A stretch of DNA of 64,000 nt from Pseudomonas tolaasii NCPPB 2192 (GCF_002813445.1 NZ_PHHD01000001.1:744001-808000), one strand, 5' to 3'; positions 16,741 through 25,445 are shown, counted from the first letter of the stretch. Numbers and translations: made by a program. The notes: generated by a model from the sequence alone, not told the origin.

Positions 16741-17839
16741 AAGATTTAACCGTCACATACTTGAGAAGAAAGTCGCTGTTTTCCGCCGGGCCGCGGTACA
16801 CCTCAATGGCATCCGCCGGCAGCGGTTGCTCCACGTAGGTTTCCACCGAAGACACGCGAATCGCGCGCAAGCCCGGGTGGTTGATGAAGCTTTGCAGCGC
16901 CGCGACCTCCGCGCTGCTGGCCCCGCCCATGCGCCAGGACTGTTCGAGCACGCCGCTGCGGCGCTGGCCGTCGCTGTCCAGGCCCTGGGCGATGTCGTAG
17001 TTGCGCCGTGAAGCGTAGAAACCGGGGTAGGCCTCATCGGCGGCCCTGTCGAAAACCTGGGCTTGTTCGATGGCTTGGCGAACGTCATCGGCAAGGTCGA
17101 GTTTCAACAGGTCTTCGTAATAACCGGGCACCACCAGCAAGTTGGAACCGCCGTAAACCTCCTCGCCCTGCCCGTCTTTCGTCAGGTATTGCTCGCCGCA
17201 GTAGCTCAACACGTGATCGCCGATAAAGCTCTGGCCCACGCTGTGAGTGATGACGTCGTGAAGGTCCTGCTCCAGCACCACGCCGTCGTTGAACAGCTGC
17301 GCGGCGTCCGGGCGCGCCAGCAGCGCTTCAAATTCGTCGAGGCTGTGGATAACGTGCTGGCCACGCCCGGCGCAGGCGTGCACGGGTTTCAGCCGAATCG
17401 GCCCGCTGTACAAAAGGCGCGTGGCGGCGGGAAGCGCGTCTTCCAGCGCAAACACGCTGAGGCCGTCGAGCACCACGTGGCGCACGCGCTCGCTGAACAG
17501 CGGCGACCAGCCTTCAGGCGTTTTGGCCTCGGGGCTGAGCACGCCATGGCTGATGGCCTTGGTGCAGATGAAATCATGCTCGACAAAACCGCCCCACAAA
17601 TCTTCGGGCCCCTTGATGTTGAGCGCGCGGGCCTGGTGCAGTCCCACCAGCGTTTGAGTGGGCAACAGATACAGGTCTCGCTCGGCATGCAATGCCGGGT
17701 CGTAACTGCCGCCAAACTTGAGCCCGAGTATCTGCGCCAGCCAGCGCGCCAGAGCGCGGTTGGTGTCGATCTCGTGCTGCGGCGCGCCCTCTCTTGTCGA
17801 ATGGGCCACCACCTGTTTCTTGCGTTGAGTCGGGGTCAT
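16730..17839 (-). CDS. DUF3182 family protein (ATP-grasp-like)
   Basis: A 369-residue cytoplasmic protein of the uncharacterised DUF3182 family. Three stretches look like an ATP-grasp enzyme to me: LKPVHACAGRGQHVI (150-164) resembles the Lys plus Gly-rich ATP loop, VVLEQDL (187-193) resembles the hinge acid segment, and GVLEQSWRMGGASSAE (296-311) resembles the acidic metal-binding strand before the C-terminal helix, preceded by RRNYDIAQGLD (278-288). That would imply an ATP-dependent carboxylate-amine ligase; this is inference, not an established assignment. It is the first gene of a pair with an alpha/beta hydrolase. Confidence 0.75.
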   Translation of the reverse strand: MTPTQRKKQVVAHSTREGAPQHEIDTNRALARWLAQILGLKFGGSYDPALHAERDLYLLPTQTLVGLHQARALNIKGPEDLWGGFVEHDFICTKAISHGVLSPEAKTPEGWSPLFSERVRHVVLDGLSVFALEDALPAATRLLYSGPIRLKPVHACAGRGQHVIHSLDEFEALLARPDAAQLFNDGVVLEQDLHDVITHSVGQSFIGDHVLSYCGEQYLTKDGQGEEVYGGSNLLVVPGYYEDLLKLDLADDVRQAIEQAQVFDRAADEAYPGFYASRRNYDIAQGLDSDGQRRSGVLEQSWRMGGASSAEVAALQSFINHPGLRAIRVSSVETYVEQPLPADAIEVYRGPAENSDFLLKYVTVKSYDC

Positions 17840-17968
17840 GCGTCCCCCTTGGCAATCCAGCCATGTGTGTGCAAGGAAGGTTGCAGGGATCAGGCCAAGG
17901 CACTCACAGGAAAGACGGGTTTTAAATCAATCGTTTGCAGAAAAAACGATGGCATTTCGCCTGCTTTA

Positions 17969-18012
17969 TTCTGCACGATGCAGCCTGAAACCCGGTGCGT
18001 TCTGCACGATGC
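17969..18012 (+). repeat. Two 13-bp direct repeats, 31 bp apart
   Basis: TTCTGCACGATGC occurs at 17969-17981 and again at 18000-18012 in the gap between the divergent DUF3182 and cysteine hydrolase genes. The start-to-start distance of 31 bp is about three helical turns, as expected for a protein binding on one DNA face. The second copy ends 54 bases before the cysteine hydrolase ATG. Confidence 0.7.
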
Positions 18013-18066
18013 GCGGAGCGACAGCTAAGCTACAGAGCCCATCCACCCCATCTTGAGGCAACCTTC

Positions 18067-18627
18067 ATGGCCAAGCAGGCACTCATCCTGATCGACATCC
18101 AGAACGACTACTTCCCCGAGGGCAAGTGGCCACTCGACGGCGTGGAAGCCGCGGCGGACAAGGCAGCCCAGGTGCTTCAGGCCTTCCGTAAGGCCGGTAA
18201 AGCAGTGATCCACGTGCGCCATGAATTCACCGCCGACGACGCACCGTTCTTTGCGCCGGGCTCCAAAGGCGCGCACCTGCATGCCAAGGTGCTGAACGAG
18301 GGTGATGAACCGGTGGTGCTCAAGCACTTCGTCAACGCGTTTCGCGGCACTGACCTGCGCGCACGCCTGGAACAGCGCGCGATCACCGAGGTGGTGGTCG
18401 TCGGCAGCATGAGCCATATGTGCATCGATGCCGTGGTGCGGGCTGCGGCGGATTTGGGTTACAGCGTTACCGTCCTCCATGATGCGTGCGCCACGCGTGA
18501 CCTTGAGTTCAACGGGCAAGTGATTCCCGCCTCGCAGGCACACGGCGCCTTTATGGCCGCGCTGGGGTTTGCTTATGCGCAAGTGGTGTCGACGCAGGAG
18601 TTCCTCAAGGCCCAAGCGACGGCATGA
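18067..18627 (+). CDS. Cysteine hydrolase, isochorismatase family
   Basis: A 186-residue isochorismatase-like amidohydrolase. The catalytic triad is recognisable: Asp in LILIDIQNDYF (D9 or D13 region), Lys in VVLKHFVNAF, and Cys in GSMSHMCIDAVVRAAADLGY. Family members hydrolyse small amides such as nicotinamide or ureido compounds, or isochorismate; the substrate cannot be fixed from sequence alone. The ATG at 18067 follows closely on two direct repeats that may be regulatory. The gene is monocistronic and convergent with tam. Confidence 0.85.
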   Translation: MAKQALILIDIQNDYFPEGKWPLDGVEAAADKAAQVLQAFRKAGKAVIHVRHEFTADDAPFFAPGSKGAHLHAKVLNEGDEPVVLKHFVNAFRGTDLRARLEQRAITEVVVVGSMSHMCIDAVVRAAADLGYSVTVLHDACATRDLEFNGQVIPASQAHGAFMAALGFAYAQVVSTQEFLKAQATA

Positions 18628-18648
18628 CCGCCGCTTGTGGGCCCTGAT

Positions 18649-19410
18649 TCAGCGGGTGGCGATGATGAACAGCCGCGGGAATGGCAGCAACACGGTGCCG
18701 TCGCTCAAGGCCGGGTAAGCCTGAGTGATGCGCGCCTGATACTCGCGCAGGAACGCGGCTTTTTCATCGTCAGTCAAAGGCGCAAGAAACGGCCGCAGTG
18801 CCGACGCCTTGAACCACTCGACCACCGCCGCGTGATCGGCCAGCGGGTGCTGGTAGGTGGTGCGCCACACATCCACGGTGCTGCAGTGTTTGCTCAGCAA
18901 CTCAAAGTAGTAACTCGGTGTGTGCCGCTCGTTGTGTTTCACCGCACCGATCTTCGCCGACCACGGGCCGTCAGCCGCGACTTCACGGGCGAGCCGGTGC
19001 GCGGGTTCGTCCAGGTTGTCCGGAGTTTGCACGGCCAGGGTGCCGCCCGGCGTGAGTTGCGCGACCAGGTGCGGATACAGCGTGGCGTGGTCCGGCAACC
19101 ATTGCAGGGAGGCATTGGCCAGGATCACATCGAATGCTTGCGCAGGGTTCCAGGCGCCGATATCCGCCAGTTCGAAGCTCAGCGACGGCAGCCGTTTGCG
19201 CGCATCGGCCAGCATGTCGTCGGAGCTGTCCATGCCCGTCACATGTGCTTGCGGGAAACGCTCGGCCAATACTTCGGTGGAGTTGCCGGGGCCGCAGCCC
19301 AAATCGACAGCGGTGCGCACCCCGGTAGTGGCAATGGCCGCGACCAGGTCACGAACAGGGCGGGTACGTTGCTGTTCAAACATCGTGTACTGCTTGGCTG
19401 ACCAGGTCAT
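18649..19410 (-). CDS. tam: Trans-aconitate 2-methyltransferase
   Basis: A 253-residue SAM-dependent methyltransferase, equal in length to E. coli Tam, which methylates trans-aconitate, an inhibitor of aconitase, and so detoxifies it. It starts MTWSAKQYTMFEQQRTRPVRDL, the Tam signature. The SAM motif is DLGCGPGNST and the acidic motif GMDSSDDML. ANASLQWLPDH is the conserved post-II motif. Longer in-frame starts exist but the ATG at 19410 gives the family N-terminus. It is divergent from a LysR gene with a LysR-type dyad between them. Confidence 0.9.
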   Translation of the reverse strand: MTWSAKQYTMFEQQRTRPVRDLVAAIATTGVRTAVDLGCGPGNSTEVLAERFPQAHVTGMDSSDDMLADARKRLPSLSFELADIGAWNPAQAFDVILANASLQWLPDHATLYPHLVAQLTPGGTLAVQTPDNLDEPAHRLAREVAADGPWSAKIGAVKHNERHTPSYYFELLSKHCSTVDVWRTTYQHPLADHAAVVEWFKASALRPFLAPLTDDEKAAFLREYQARITQAYPALSDGTVLLPFPRLFIIATR

Positions 19411-19451
19411 CGCGGCTTTCCTTCTTTTTGAGGTTGGCCACAGCCTAAATC

Positions 19452-19470
19452 TTGTGAGCCATGAGAACAA
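19452..19470. promoter_or_regulatory. LysR-type dyad in the tam/lysR gap
   Basis: TTGT-N11-ACAA forms a T-N11-A dyad, the classic LysR-regulator recognition shape, midway between the divergent tam and LysR genes. It suggests the regulator acts on its own gene and on tam. Short dyads of this kind can occur by chance. Confidence 0.4.
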
Positions 19471-19511
19471 ATGCCAGGATTGAAGCCCTCCCATACCTGA
19501 AAAGTATCCCT

Positions 19512-20417
19512 ATGTTGGAGCTTCGCCAGCTTAAAGCCTTCGTGGCCATCGCCGAGGAAGGTTACATCACCCGCGCAGCCGAGCGCCTGGGGATGCAACA
19601 GCCGCCGTTGACGCGCCTGCTGCAAAGCCTTGAAGCCGAGCTGGGTGTGGTGCTGATGGAGCGCCTGCCCCGTGGCGTGCGCCCCACCACCGCGGGGCTC
19701 GCCTTGCTGGACGAGGCGCGCGGCATTCTCGCCCAGGTTGACGGCGTGGCCGACGTCGTCCGCCGTGCGGCACGGGGTGAACGCGGGCGGCTGGCGATCG
19801 GCTTCACCAGCTCCGCCGCGCTGCACCCATTTGTGCCGAGCGTGCTGCGCTTGTTTCGCGAGACCTTTGTTGGCGTCTCGGTGGTCCTGGAGGAAGCCGG
19901 CACCGGCGAATTGCTGGATGCACTGGTGCACGAAAAACTCGACGCGGCGTTTATCCGTTCGCCGCTCAGCGCAGCCCCGTCGCTGCAGGATGAGCCCATT
20001 CTGGTAGAGCCGATGTTGCTGGCACTGCCGACGGATCATCCGCTGGCCCGCGACTCAAGCGCCCTGCCCCTTGCCGCATTGGCCGGCGAATCCTTCGTGC
20101 TGTACCGCCGCCGCGTGGGGCTGGGACTGTACGACGCCATTCTGGTGGCCTGCCGGGAAGCGGGTTTCAGCCCGCAAGTGGTGCAGGAAGCGCCGCGCAT
20201 GACCGCAACATTAAGCCTGGTGGCCGCAGGCCTGGGCGTGTCCATCGTACCGGCGTCCATGCAGCGCTTGCGTGGCGACGGCATCGTATATCGGGAACTA
20301 ACGGAGTGCCGCAGCCTGGTGGCGCCACTGCATCTGGCGACGCGGGCGGGGGACGGCTCGGCGGTGTTGAGCCGGTTCAAGGAGATGGTGGTGAAGGCTG
20401 CGGCGAGTGAGGCTTGA
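19512..20417 (+). CDS. LysR family transcriptional regulator
   Basis: A 301-residue LysR-type regulator: N-terminal winged helix (MLELRQLKAFVAIAEEGYITRAAERLGMQQPPLTRLLQSLE, given here in part as residues 1-41), linker helix, and an effector-binding domain from about residue 90 (GRLAIGFTSSAALHPFVPS). The start at 19512 gives the standard LysR N-terminus and leaves the T-N11-A dyad outside the coding region; an upstream in-frame ATG at 19461 would swallow it. It is divergent from tam, its likely target. The inducer is unknown. Confidence 0.88.
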   Translation: MLELRQLKAFVAIAEEGYITRAAERLGMQQPPLTRLLQSLEAELGVVLMERLPRGVRPTTAGLALLDEARGILAQVDGVADVVRRAARGERGRLAIGFTSSAALHPFVPSVLRLFRETFVGVSVVLEEAGTGELLDALVHEKLDAAFIRSPLSAAPSLQDEPILVEPMLLALPTDHPLARDSSALPLAALAGESFVLYRRRVGLGLYDAILVACREAGFSPQVVQEAPRMTATLSLVAAGLGVSIVPASMQRLRGDGIVYRELTECRSLVAPLHLATRAGDGSAVLSRFKEMVVKAAASEA

Positions 20418-20430
20418 TCATGGGCAATAA

Positions 20431-20461
20431 AAAACCCCCGATGCTTTCGCTGTCGGGGGTT
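20431..20461 (-). terminator. Intrinsic terminator of ssb
   Basis: Stem AACCCCCGA / TCGGGGGTT with an 11-base loop. On the minus strand it is followed by a T-run (AACCCCCGA side read as TCGGGGGTTTTTTATT), so it mainly ends the MFS-ssb transcript; it also sits just after the LysR stop. Confidence 0.88.
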
Positions 20462-20484
20462 GGCGCGTTTCGGGTCTTCAGACC

Positions 20485-21012
20485 TTAGAACGGGATATCG
20501 TCATCAAAGCTGTCGAAATCCGGAGCCGGCTGTGGAGCGGCCTGCTGGGGTGCTGGCGCCTGGCGCGACTGCTGCGGTGCCGACTGCTGCGGGCGTGGAG
20601 CCTGCTGGCGTGGGGCCGGGGCGGATTGCTGGTAGTTGTTGCCACCGCCTTGTTGGTCGCCCTGTTGTGGACGGCCGCCGAGCAGTTGCATGGTGCCTTG
20701 CATGTCGACCACGATTTCGGTGGTGTAACGCTTGATGCCGTCTTTTTCCCACTCGCGGGTTTGCAGTTTGCCTTCGATGTAAACCTGCGAACCTTTGCGC
20801 AGGTATTCACCGGCGATCTCTGCCACCTTGCCGAACATCGACACGCGGTGCCATTCGGTTTTCTCGACCTTCTGGCCGGTTTGCTTGTCGGTCCACTGTT
20901 CGCTGGTCGCCAGACTCAGGTTGGTCACGGCATTACCGTTAGGCAAGTAGCGAACTTCGGGATCCTGGCCGCAAGTACCGACCAATATGACTTTGTTAAC
21001 CCCACGGGCCAT
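20485..21012 (-). CDS. ssb: Single-stranded DNA-binding protein
   Basis: A 175-residue SSB that coats single-stranded DNA in replication, recombination and repair. The OB-fold (about 1-110) begins MARGVNKVILVGTCGQDPEVRY and includes EWHRVSMFGKVAEIAGEYLRKGSQVYIEGKL (in part). A flexible Gln/Pro/Ala-rich linker (about 115-160) leads to the acidic tail DSFDDDIPF, which recruits partner proteins. It lies 9 bases downstream of the MFS gene and is probably co-transcribed with it. uvrA is divergent beyond the MFS gene; in E. coli ssb and uvrA are directly divergent. Confidence 0.97.
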   Translation of the reverse strand: MARGVNKVILVGTCGQDPEVRYLPNGNAVTNLSLATSEQWTDKQTGQKVEKTEWHRVSMFGKVAEIAGEYLRKGSQVYIEGKLQTREWEKDGIKRYTTEIVVDMQGTMQLLGGRPQQGDQQGGGNNYQQSAPAPRQQAPRPQQSAPQQSRQAPAPQQAAPQPAPDFDSFDDDIPF

Positions 21013-21021
21013 AACGTTCTC

Positions 21022-22416
21022 CTAGGCTGGGCGCGCTGTCGGCACCGGGTTGACCAGTTGCTCGAGCGTCGCGCGATCCAATAATTCGGTGTCCAATTTG
21101 ATGTAAATCGCAGCTTCTTCTGCGATCACTACTGCATCCGTTACTCCAACGACGGCCTTCAGGCGCTCGACCAAACCAGCTTCGCGGATCGCTTCAGGCG
21201 ATAACGGCAGGCGCAGGCTCGTCACATACGGAGGTTCGCGCATGGTAACAGCAAAGGCTAACCAAAGTGCAGCCAGCCCGGCGCATCCGAGGAACACAAC
21301 CGACAAACCGCCATGCTGGAACATCCAGCCGCCCATGATGCCGCCCAAGGCAGAACCAAGGAACTGGCTGGTGGAGTAGACCCCCATCGCCGTGCCCTTG
21401 CCGCCGGCCGGTGAAACCTTACTGATCAGCGAAGGCAGCGAAGCCTCCAGCAGGTTGAACGCGGTGAAGAACACCACCGTGCCGATCACCAGCGCCCGCA
21501 GGCTGTCGCCGAACTGCCAGAAGAATAGTTCAGTGAGCATCAATGTCGCGACGGCGCCCAGCAAAACTCGTTTCATTTTGCGTTTCTTCTCGCCGTAGAT
21601 GATGAACGGGATCATGGCGAAGAACGAAACCAGCAGCGCAGTGAGATAGACCCACCAGTGCTGTTCCTTGGGCAAACCGGCCTTTTGGACCAGCGCCAGG
21701 GGCAAGGCGACGAAGCTGCACATCAGCATTGCGTGTAATACGAAGATACCCAAATCCAGGCGCAGCAGGTCCGGGTGCTTGAGCGTCGGTAGCAACGCCT
21801 TGCGCGCGACGCCGGACTCGCGGTGCTGCAAGGTGCCGGTGGAGCGCGGCACCATGAAGGCGACGATCACGATGCCGAACAGCGCCATGCCGCCGGTAGC
21901 CAGGAACAGGCCGTGCAACCCGAACGCACGGGTCAGCAAGGGCCCGACCACCATGGCCACGGCGAACGACAGGCCGATGGTCATGCCGATCATGGCCATG
22001 GCTTTGGTGCGATGTTGTTCGCGAGTGAGGTCCGAGAGCAACGCCATGACGGCAGCGGAAATTGCACCGGCGCCTTGCAGGACGCGCCCGGCGATCACGC
22101 CCCAGATCGAGTCGGACTGAGCCGCCAGCACGCTGCCGAGGGCGAAAACGATCAGCCCGAGGTAGATCACCGGGCGGCGGCCAATGCGGTCGGAAACGAT
22201 CCCGAACGGAATCTGGAAAAGTGCCTGGGTCAGGCCATAGGCGCCAATGGCCAGGCCGATCAATGCGGGGGTTGCGCCTGCGAGATCCATTCCATAGGTC
22301 GCCAGCACCGGCAACACCATAAACATGCCCAGCATACGGAAGGCGAACACCAGGGCCAGACCGCTTGCCGCGCGGGTCTCGCCGCTACTCATGCGTTCGC
22401 TGTGGGGATCGTGCAT
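21022..22416 (-). CDS. MFS transporter, YajR-like with C-terminal domain
   Basis: A 464-residue major facilitator with 12 predicted membrane segments. The loop 2-3 motif A is GIVSDRIGRRPVIYLG. After the last segment (about residue 390) there is a soluble tail of about 70 residues with IREAGLVERLKAVVGVTDAVVIAEEAAIYIKLD, matching the small ferredoxin-like domain of YajR-type proton-driven transporters. The substrate is unknown. It lies directly upstream of ssb on the same strand. Confidence 0.87.
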   Translation of the reverse strand: MHDPHSERMSSGETRAASGLALVFAFRMLGMFMVLPVLATYGMDLAGATPALIGLAIGAYGLTQALFQIPFGIVSDRIGRRPVIYLGLIVFALGSVLAAQSDSIWGVIAGRVLQGAGAISAAVMALLSDLTREQHRTKAMAMIGMTIGLSFAVAMVVGPLLTRAFGLHGLFLATGGMALFGIVIVAFMVPRSTGTLQHRESGVARKALLPTLKHPDLLRLDLGIFVLHAMLMCSFVALPLALVQKAGLPKEQHWWVYLTALLVSFFAMIPFIIYGEKKRKMKRVLLGAVATLMLTELFFWQFGDSLRALVIGTVVFFTAFNLLEASLPSLISKVSPAGGKGTAMGVYSTSQFLGSALGGIMGGWMFQHGGLSVVFLGCAGLAALWLAFAVTMREPPYVTSLRLPLSPEAIREAGLVERLKAVVGVTDAVVIAEEAAIYIKLDTELLDRATLEQLVNPVPTARPA

Positions 22417-22528
22417 GGAAAAACCTCGTGTGAACCGGCGGCGATTCTACCAGTCCCATCGATTGAGAGGGTATATGCGGCGCTTTGCCGCGCAGCTTTC
22501 ATCTAAGGCTGCAAGCGGCCATTTGACA

Positions 22529-22544
22529 GTGTATATTCATCCAG
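22529..22544. promoter_or_regulatory. LexA (SOS) box upstream of uvrA
   Basis: GTGTATATTCATCCAG differs at two positions from the E. coli uvrA SOS box CTGTATATTCATTCAG. The right half-site CAG is intact and the left CTG is degenerate (GTG). It overlaps a TTGACA hexamer at 22523-22528 and precedes a TATACT at 22555-22560, so LexA bound here would cover a promoter region. It lies about 50 bases before the uvrA start. Confidence 0.72.
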
Positions 22545-22594
22545 TCTTTAGCCGTATACTCCAGCATTATTTACGCCCGCCGTGCGAGGCCATC

Positions 22595-25429
22595 TTGGAC
22601 AAGATCCTGATTCGTGGGGCTAGAACCCACAACCTGAAGAACATCGACCTGACCCTGCCCCGGGACAAACTGATCGTCATCACCGGTTTGTCGGGGTCCG
22701 GCAAATCGTCCCTGGCATTCGACACGCTGTATGCCGAAGGCCAGCGTCGCTATGTGGAATCGCTGTCGGCCTATGCCCGCCAGTTCCTGTCGATGATGGA
22801 AAAGCCCGACGTCGACACCATTGAAGGCCTGTCGCCGGCCATCTCCATCGAACAGAAATCGACCTCCCACAACCCACGCTCGACCGTGGGCACCATCACC
22901 GAAATCTACGATTATCTGCGCCTGCTGTATGCCCGTGTGGGTATTCCGCGCTGCCCGGACCACGACATTCCGCTGGAAGCCCAGACCGTCAGCCAGATGG
23001 TCGACCTGGTGCTGGCCCAGCCGGAAGGCGCCAAGCTGATGCTGCTGGCACCGGTGATTCGTGAGCGCAAGGGTGAACACCTTTCTGTTTTCGAAGAGCT
23101 GCGCGCGCAAGGTTTTGTGCGTGCACGCATCAACGGCAAGCTGTACGAGCTGGATGAAGCGCCGAAGCTCGACAAGCAAAAGAAGCATTCGATCGATGTG
23201 GTGGTTGACCGCTTCAAGGTGCGGGCCGACCTGCAACAGCGTCTGGCGGAATCCTTTGAAACAGCTCTGAAGCTGGCGGACGGCATTGCGCTTGTCGCAC
23301 CCATGGACGACGAACCTGGCGAAGAAATTATCTTCTCCGCGCGCTTCGCCTGCCCGATCTGCGGCCATGCCATCAGCGAACTGGAACCCAAGCTGTTCTC
23401 CTTCAACAACCCGGCCGGCGCCTGCCCGACGTGTGATGGCCTGGGCGTTAAGCAGTTCTTCGACATCAAGCGCCTGGTCAATGGCGACCTGACCCTGGCG
23501 GAGGGGGCGATACGCGGCTGGGACAGGCGCAACGTTTATTACTTCCAGATGCTCGGGTCGCTGGCGTCCCACTATAAATTCAGCCTGGAAGTACCGTTCA
23601 ACCAGCTGCCGGCCGAACAGCAGAAAATCATCCTGCATGGCAGCGGGTCCCAGAACGTCGACTTCAAATACCTGAACGACCGGGGCGACATCGTCAAACG
23701 CTCGCACCCGTTCGAAGGCATTGTGCCGAACCTTGAACGCCGCTACCGCGAAACCGAATCGGCCAGCGTGCGCGAAGAACTGGCGAAGTTCCTGAGCACC
23801 CAGCCATGTCCTGATTGCCGCGGCACCCGCCTGCGCCGTGAAGCGCGACATGTCTGGGTGGGCGAGAAGACATTACCGGCGGTGACCAGCCTGCCGATTG
23901 GCGATGCCTGTGAGTACTTTGGGGTGCTCAAGCTGACGGGGCGTCGTGGCGAGATTGCCGACAAGATCCTCAAGGAAATTCGTGAGCGGTTGCAGTTCCT
24001 GGTCAACGTTGGCCTGGATTACCTGTCGCTGGATCGCAGTGCCGACACCCTGTCCGGCGGCGAGGCCCAGCGTATTCGCCTGGCCAGCCAGATTGGCGCC
24101 GGCCTCGTGGGCGTCTTGTACATCCTTGATGAACCGTCGATTGGCTTGCACCAGCGGGATAACGACCGGCTGCTGGGTACGTTGAAACACCTGCGCGATA
24201 TCGGCAACACCGTGATTGTGGTCGAGCACGACGAAGACGCGATCCGCTTGGCGGACTACGTCGTCGATATCGGCCCGGGTGCCGGCGTACACGGTGGGCA
24301 TATTGTGGCCGAGGGCACGCCCGCGCAAGTCATGGCGCATCCGGATTCGCTGACTGGCAAGTACTTGTCCGGCCGCGTGAAAATTGAAGTCCCGGCCAAA
24401 CGCACACCGCGTAACAAGAAGTTGGCGCTGCACCTCAAGGGCGCGCGTGGCAACAATTTGCGCAACGTCGATCTGGAAATTCCGATTGGGTTGCTGACCT
24501 GTGTGACGGGGGTTTCGGGTTCGGGCAAATCGACGCTGATCAACAACACGCTGTTCCCCTTGAGTGCGACCGCATTGAACGGTGCGACCACCCTGGAAGC
24601 GGCGGCACATGACAGCATCAAGGGCCTTGAACACCTCGACAAGGTGGTCGATATCGACCAGAGCCCGATTGGCCGCACGCCGCGCTCCAACCCGGCGACT
24701 TACACCGGGTTGTTTACGCCAATTCGCGAGCTGTTCGCTGGTGTACCCGAATCCCGCTCACGGGGTTATGGGCCGGGCCGGTTCTCGTTCAACGTCAAGG
24801 GCGGGCGCTGCGAAGCTTGCCAGGGCGACGGTTTGATCAAGGTGGAAATGCACTTCCTGCCGGACATCTACGTGCCGTGCGACGTGTGCAAGAGCAAGCG
24901 CTATAACCGCGAAACCCTGGAGATCAAGTACAAGGGCAAGAGCATCCACGAAACGCTGGAAATGACCATCGAGGAAGCCCGGGAGTTTTTCGATGCGGTT
25001 CCAGCACTGGCGCGCAAACTGCAGACGCTGATGGATGTGGGCTTGTCTTATATCAAGCTGGGGCAGTCGGCTACCACCTTGTCCGGCGGCGAGGCCCAGC
25101 GGGTGAAGCTGTCGCGTGAGTTATCCAAGCGCGATACCGGCAAGACCCTGTATATCCTCGACGAGCCGACCACCGGCCTGCATTTTGCGGATATTCAGCA
25201 GTTGCTTGATGTATTGCACCGCCTGCGCGATCACGGCAATACCGTGGTAGTGATCGAGCACAACCTGGATGTGATCAAGACCGCAGACTGGCTGGTGGAC
25301 TTGGGCCCGGAAGGCGGTTCCAAAGGTGGTCAGATCATTGCGGTGGGTACGCCGGAACAGGTCTCTGAAATGCCACAATCCCACACCGGCTATTATCTTA
25401 AGCCGTTGTTGGCGCGCGATCGGGCCTGA
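22595..25429 (+). CDS. uvrA: Excinuclease ABC subunit A
   Basis: A 944-residue UvrA, the damage-recognition ATPase of nucleotide excision repair. It has two ABC modules: Walker A GLSGSGKSS (about 31-39) and GVSGSGKST (second half), signature LSGGEAQRI and LSGGEAQRV, and Walker B LYILDEPSIGLH and LYILDEPTTGLH. Zinc-binding CPICGH...CPTC and CEACQGDG...CDVC modules are present. The start is a TTG at 22595 (read as Met, then DKILIRGARTHNLKN), with GAGG 7-8 bases upstream; this gives the normal family N-terminus, and no ATG does. A LexA-like box lies upstream. Confidence 0.96.
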   Translation: MDKILIRGARTHNLKNIDLTLPRDKLIVITGLSGSGKSSLAFDTLYAEGQRRYVESLSAYARQFLSMMEKPDVDTIEGLSPAISIEQKSTSHNPRSTVGTITEIYDYLRLLYARVGIPRCPDHDIPLEAQTVSQMVDLVLAQPEGAKLMLLAPVIRERKGEHLSVFEELRAQGFVRARINGKLYELDEAPKLDKQKKHSIDVVVDRFKVRADLQQRLAESFETALKLADGIALVAPMDDEPGEEIIFSARFACPICGHAISELEPKLFSFNNPAGACPTCDGLGVKQFFDIKRLVNGDLTLAEGAIRGWDRRNVYYFQMLGSLASHYKFSLEVPFNQLPAEQQKIILHGSGSQNVDFKYLNDRGDIVKRSHPFEGIVPNLERRYRETESASVREELAKFLSTQPCPDCRGTRLRREARHVWVGEKTLPAVTSLPIGDACEYFGVLKLTGRRGEIADKILKEIRERLQFLVNVGLDYLSLDRSADTLSGGEAQRIRLASQIGAGLVGVLYILDEPSIGLHQRDNDRLLGTLKHLRDIGNTVIVVEHDEDAIRLADYVVDIGPGAGVHGGHIVAEGTPAQVMAHPDSLTGKYLSGRVKIEVPAKRTPRNKKLALHLKGARGNNLRNVDLEIPIGLLTCVTGVSGSGKSTLINNTLFPLSATALNGATTLEAAAHDSIKGLEHLDKVVDIDQSPIGRTPRSNPATYTGLFTPIRELFAGVPESRSRGYGPGRFSFNVKGGRCEACQGDGLIKVEMHFLPDIYVPCDVCKSKRYNRETLEIKYKGKSIHETLEMTIEEAREFFDAVPALARKLQTLMDVGLSYIKLGQSATTLSGGEAQRVKLSRELSKRDTGKTLYILDEPTTGLHFADIQQLLDVLHRLRDHGNTVVVIEHNLDVIKTADWLVDLGPEGGSKGGQIIAVGTPEQVSEMPQSHTGYYLKPLLARDRA

Positions 25430-25445
25430 CGTTCAGAGGCCCAAT

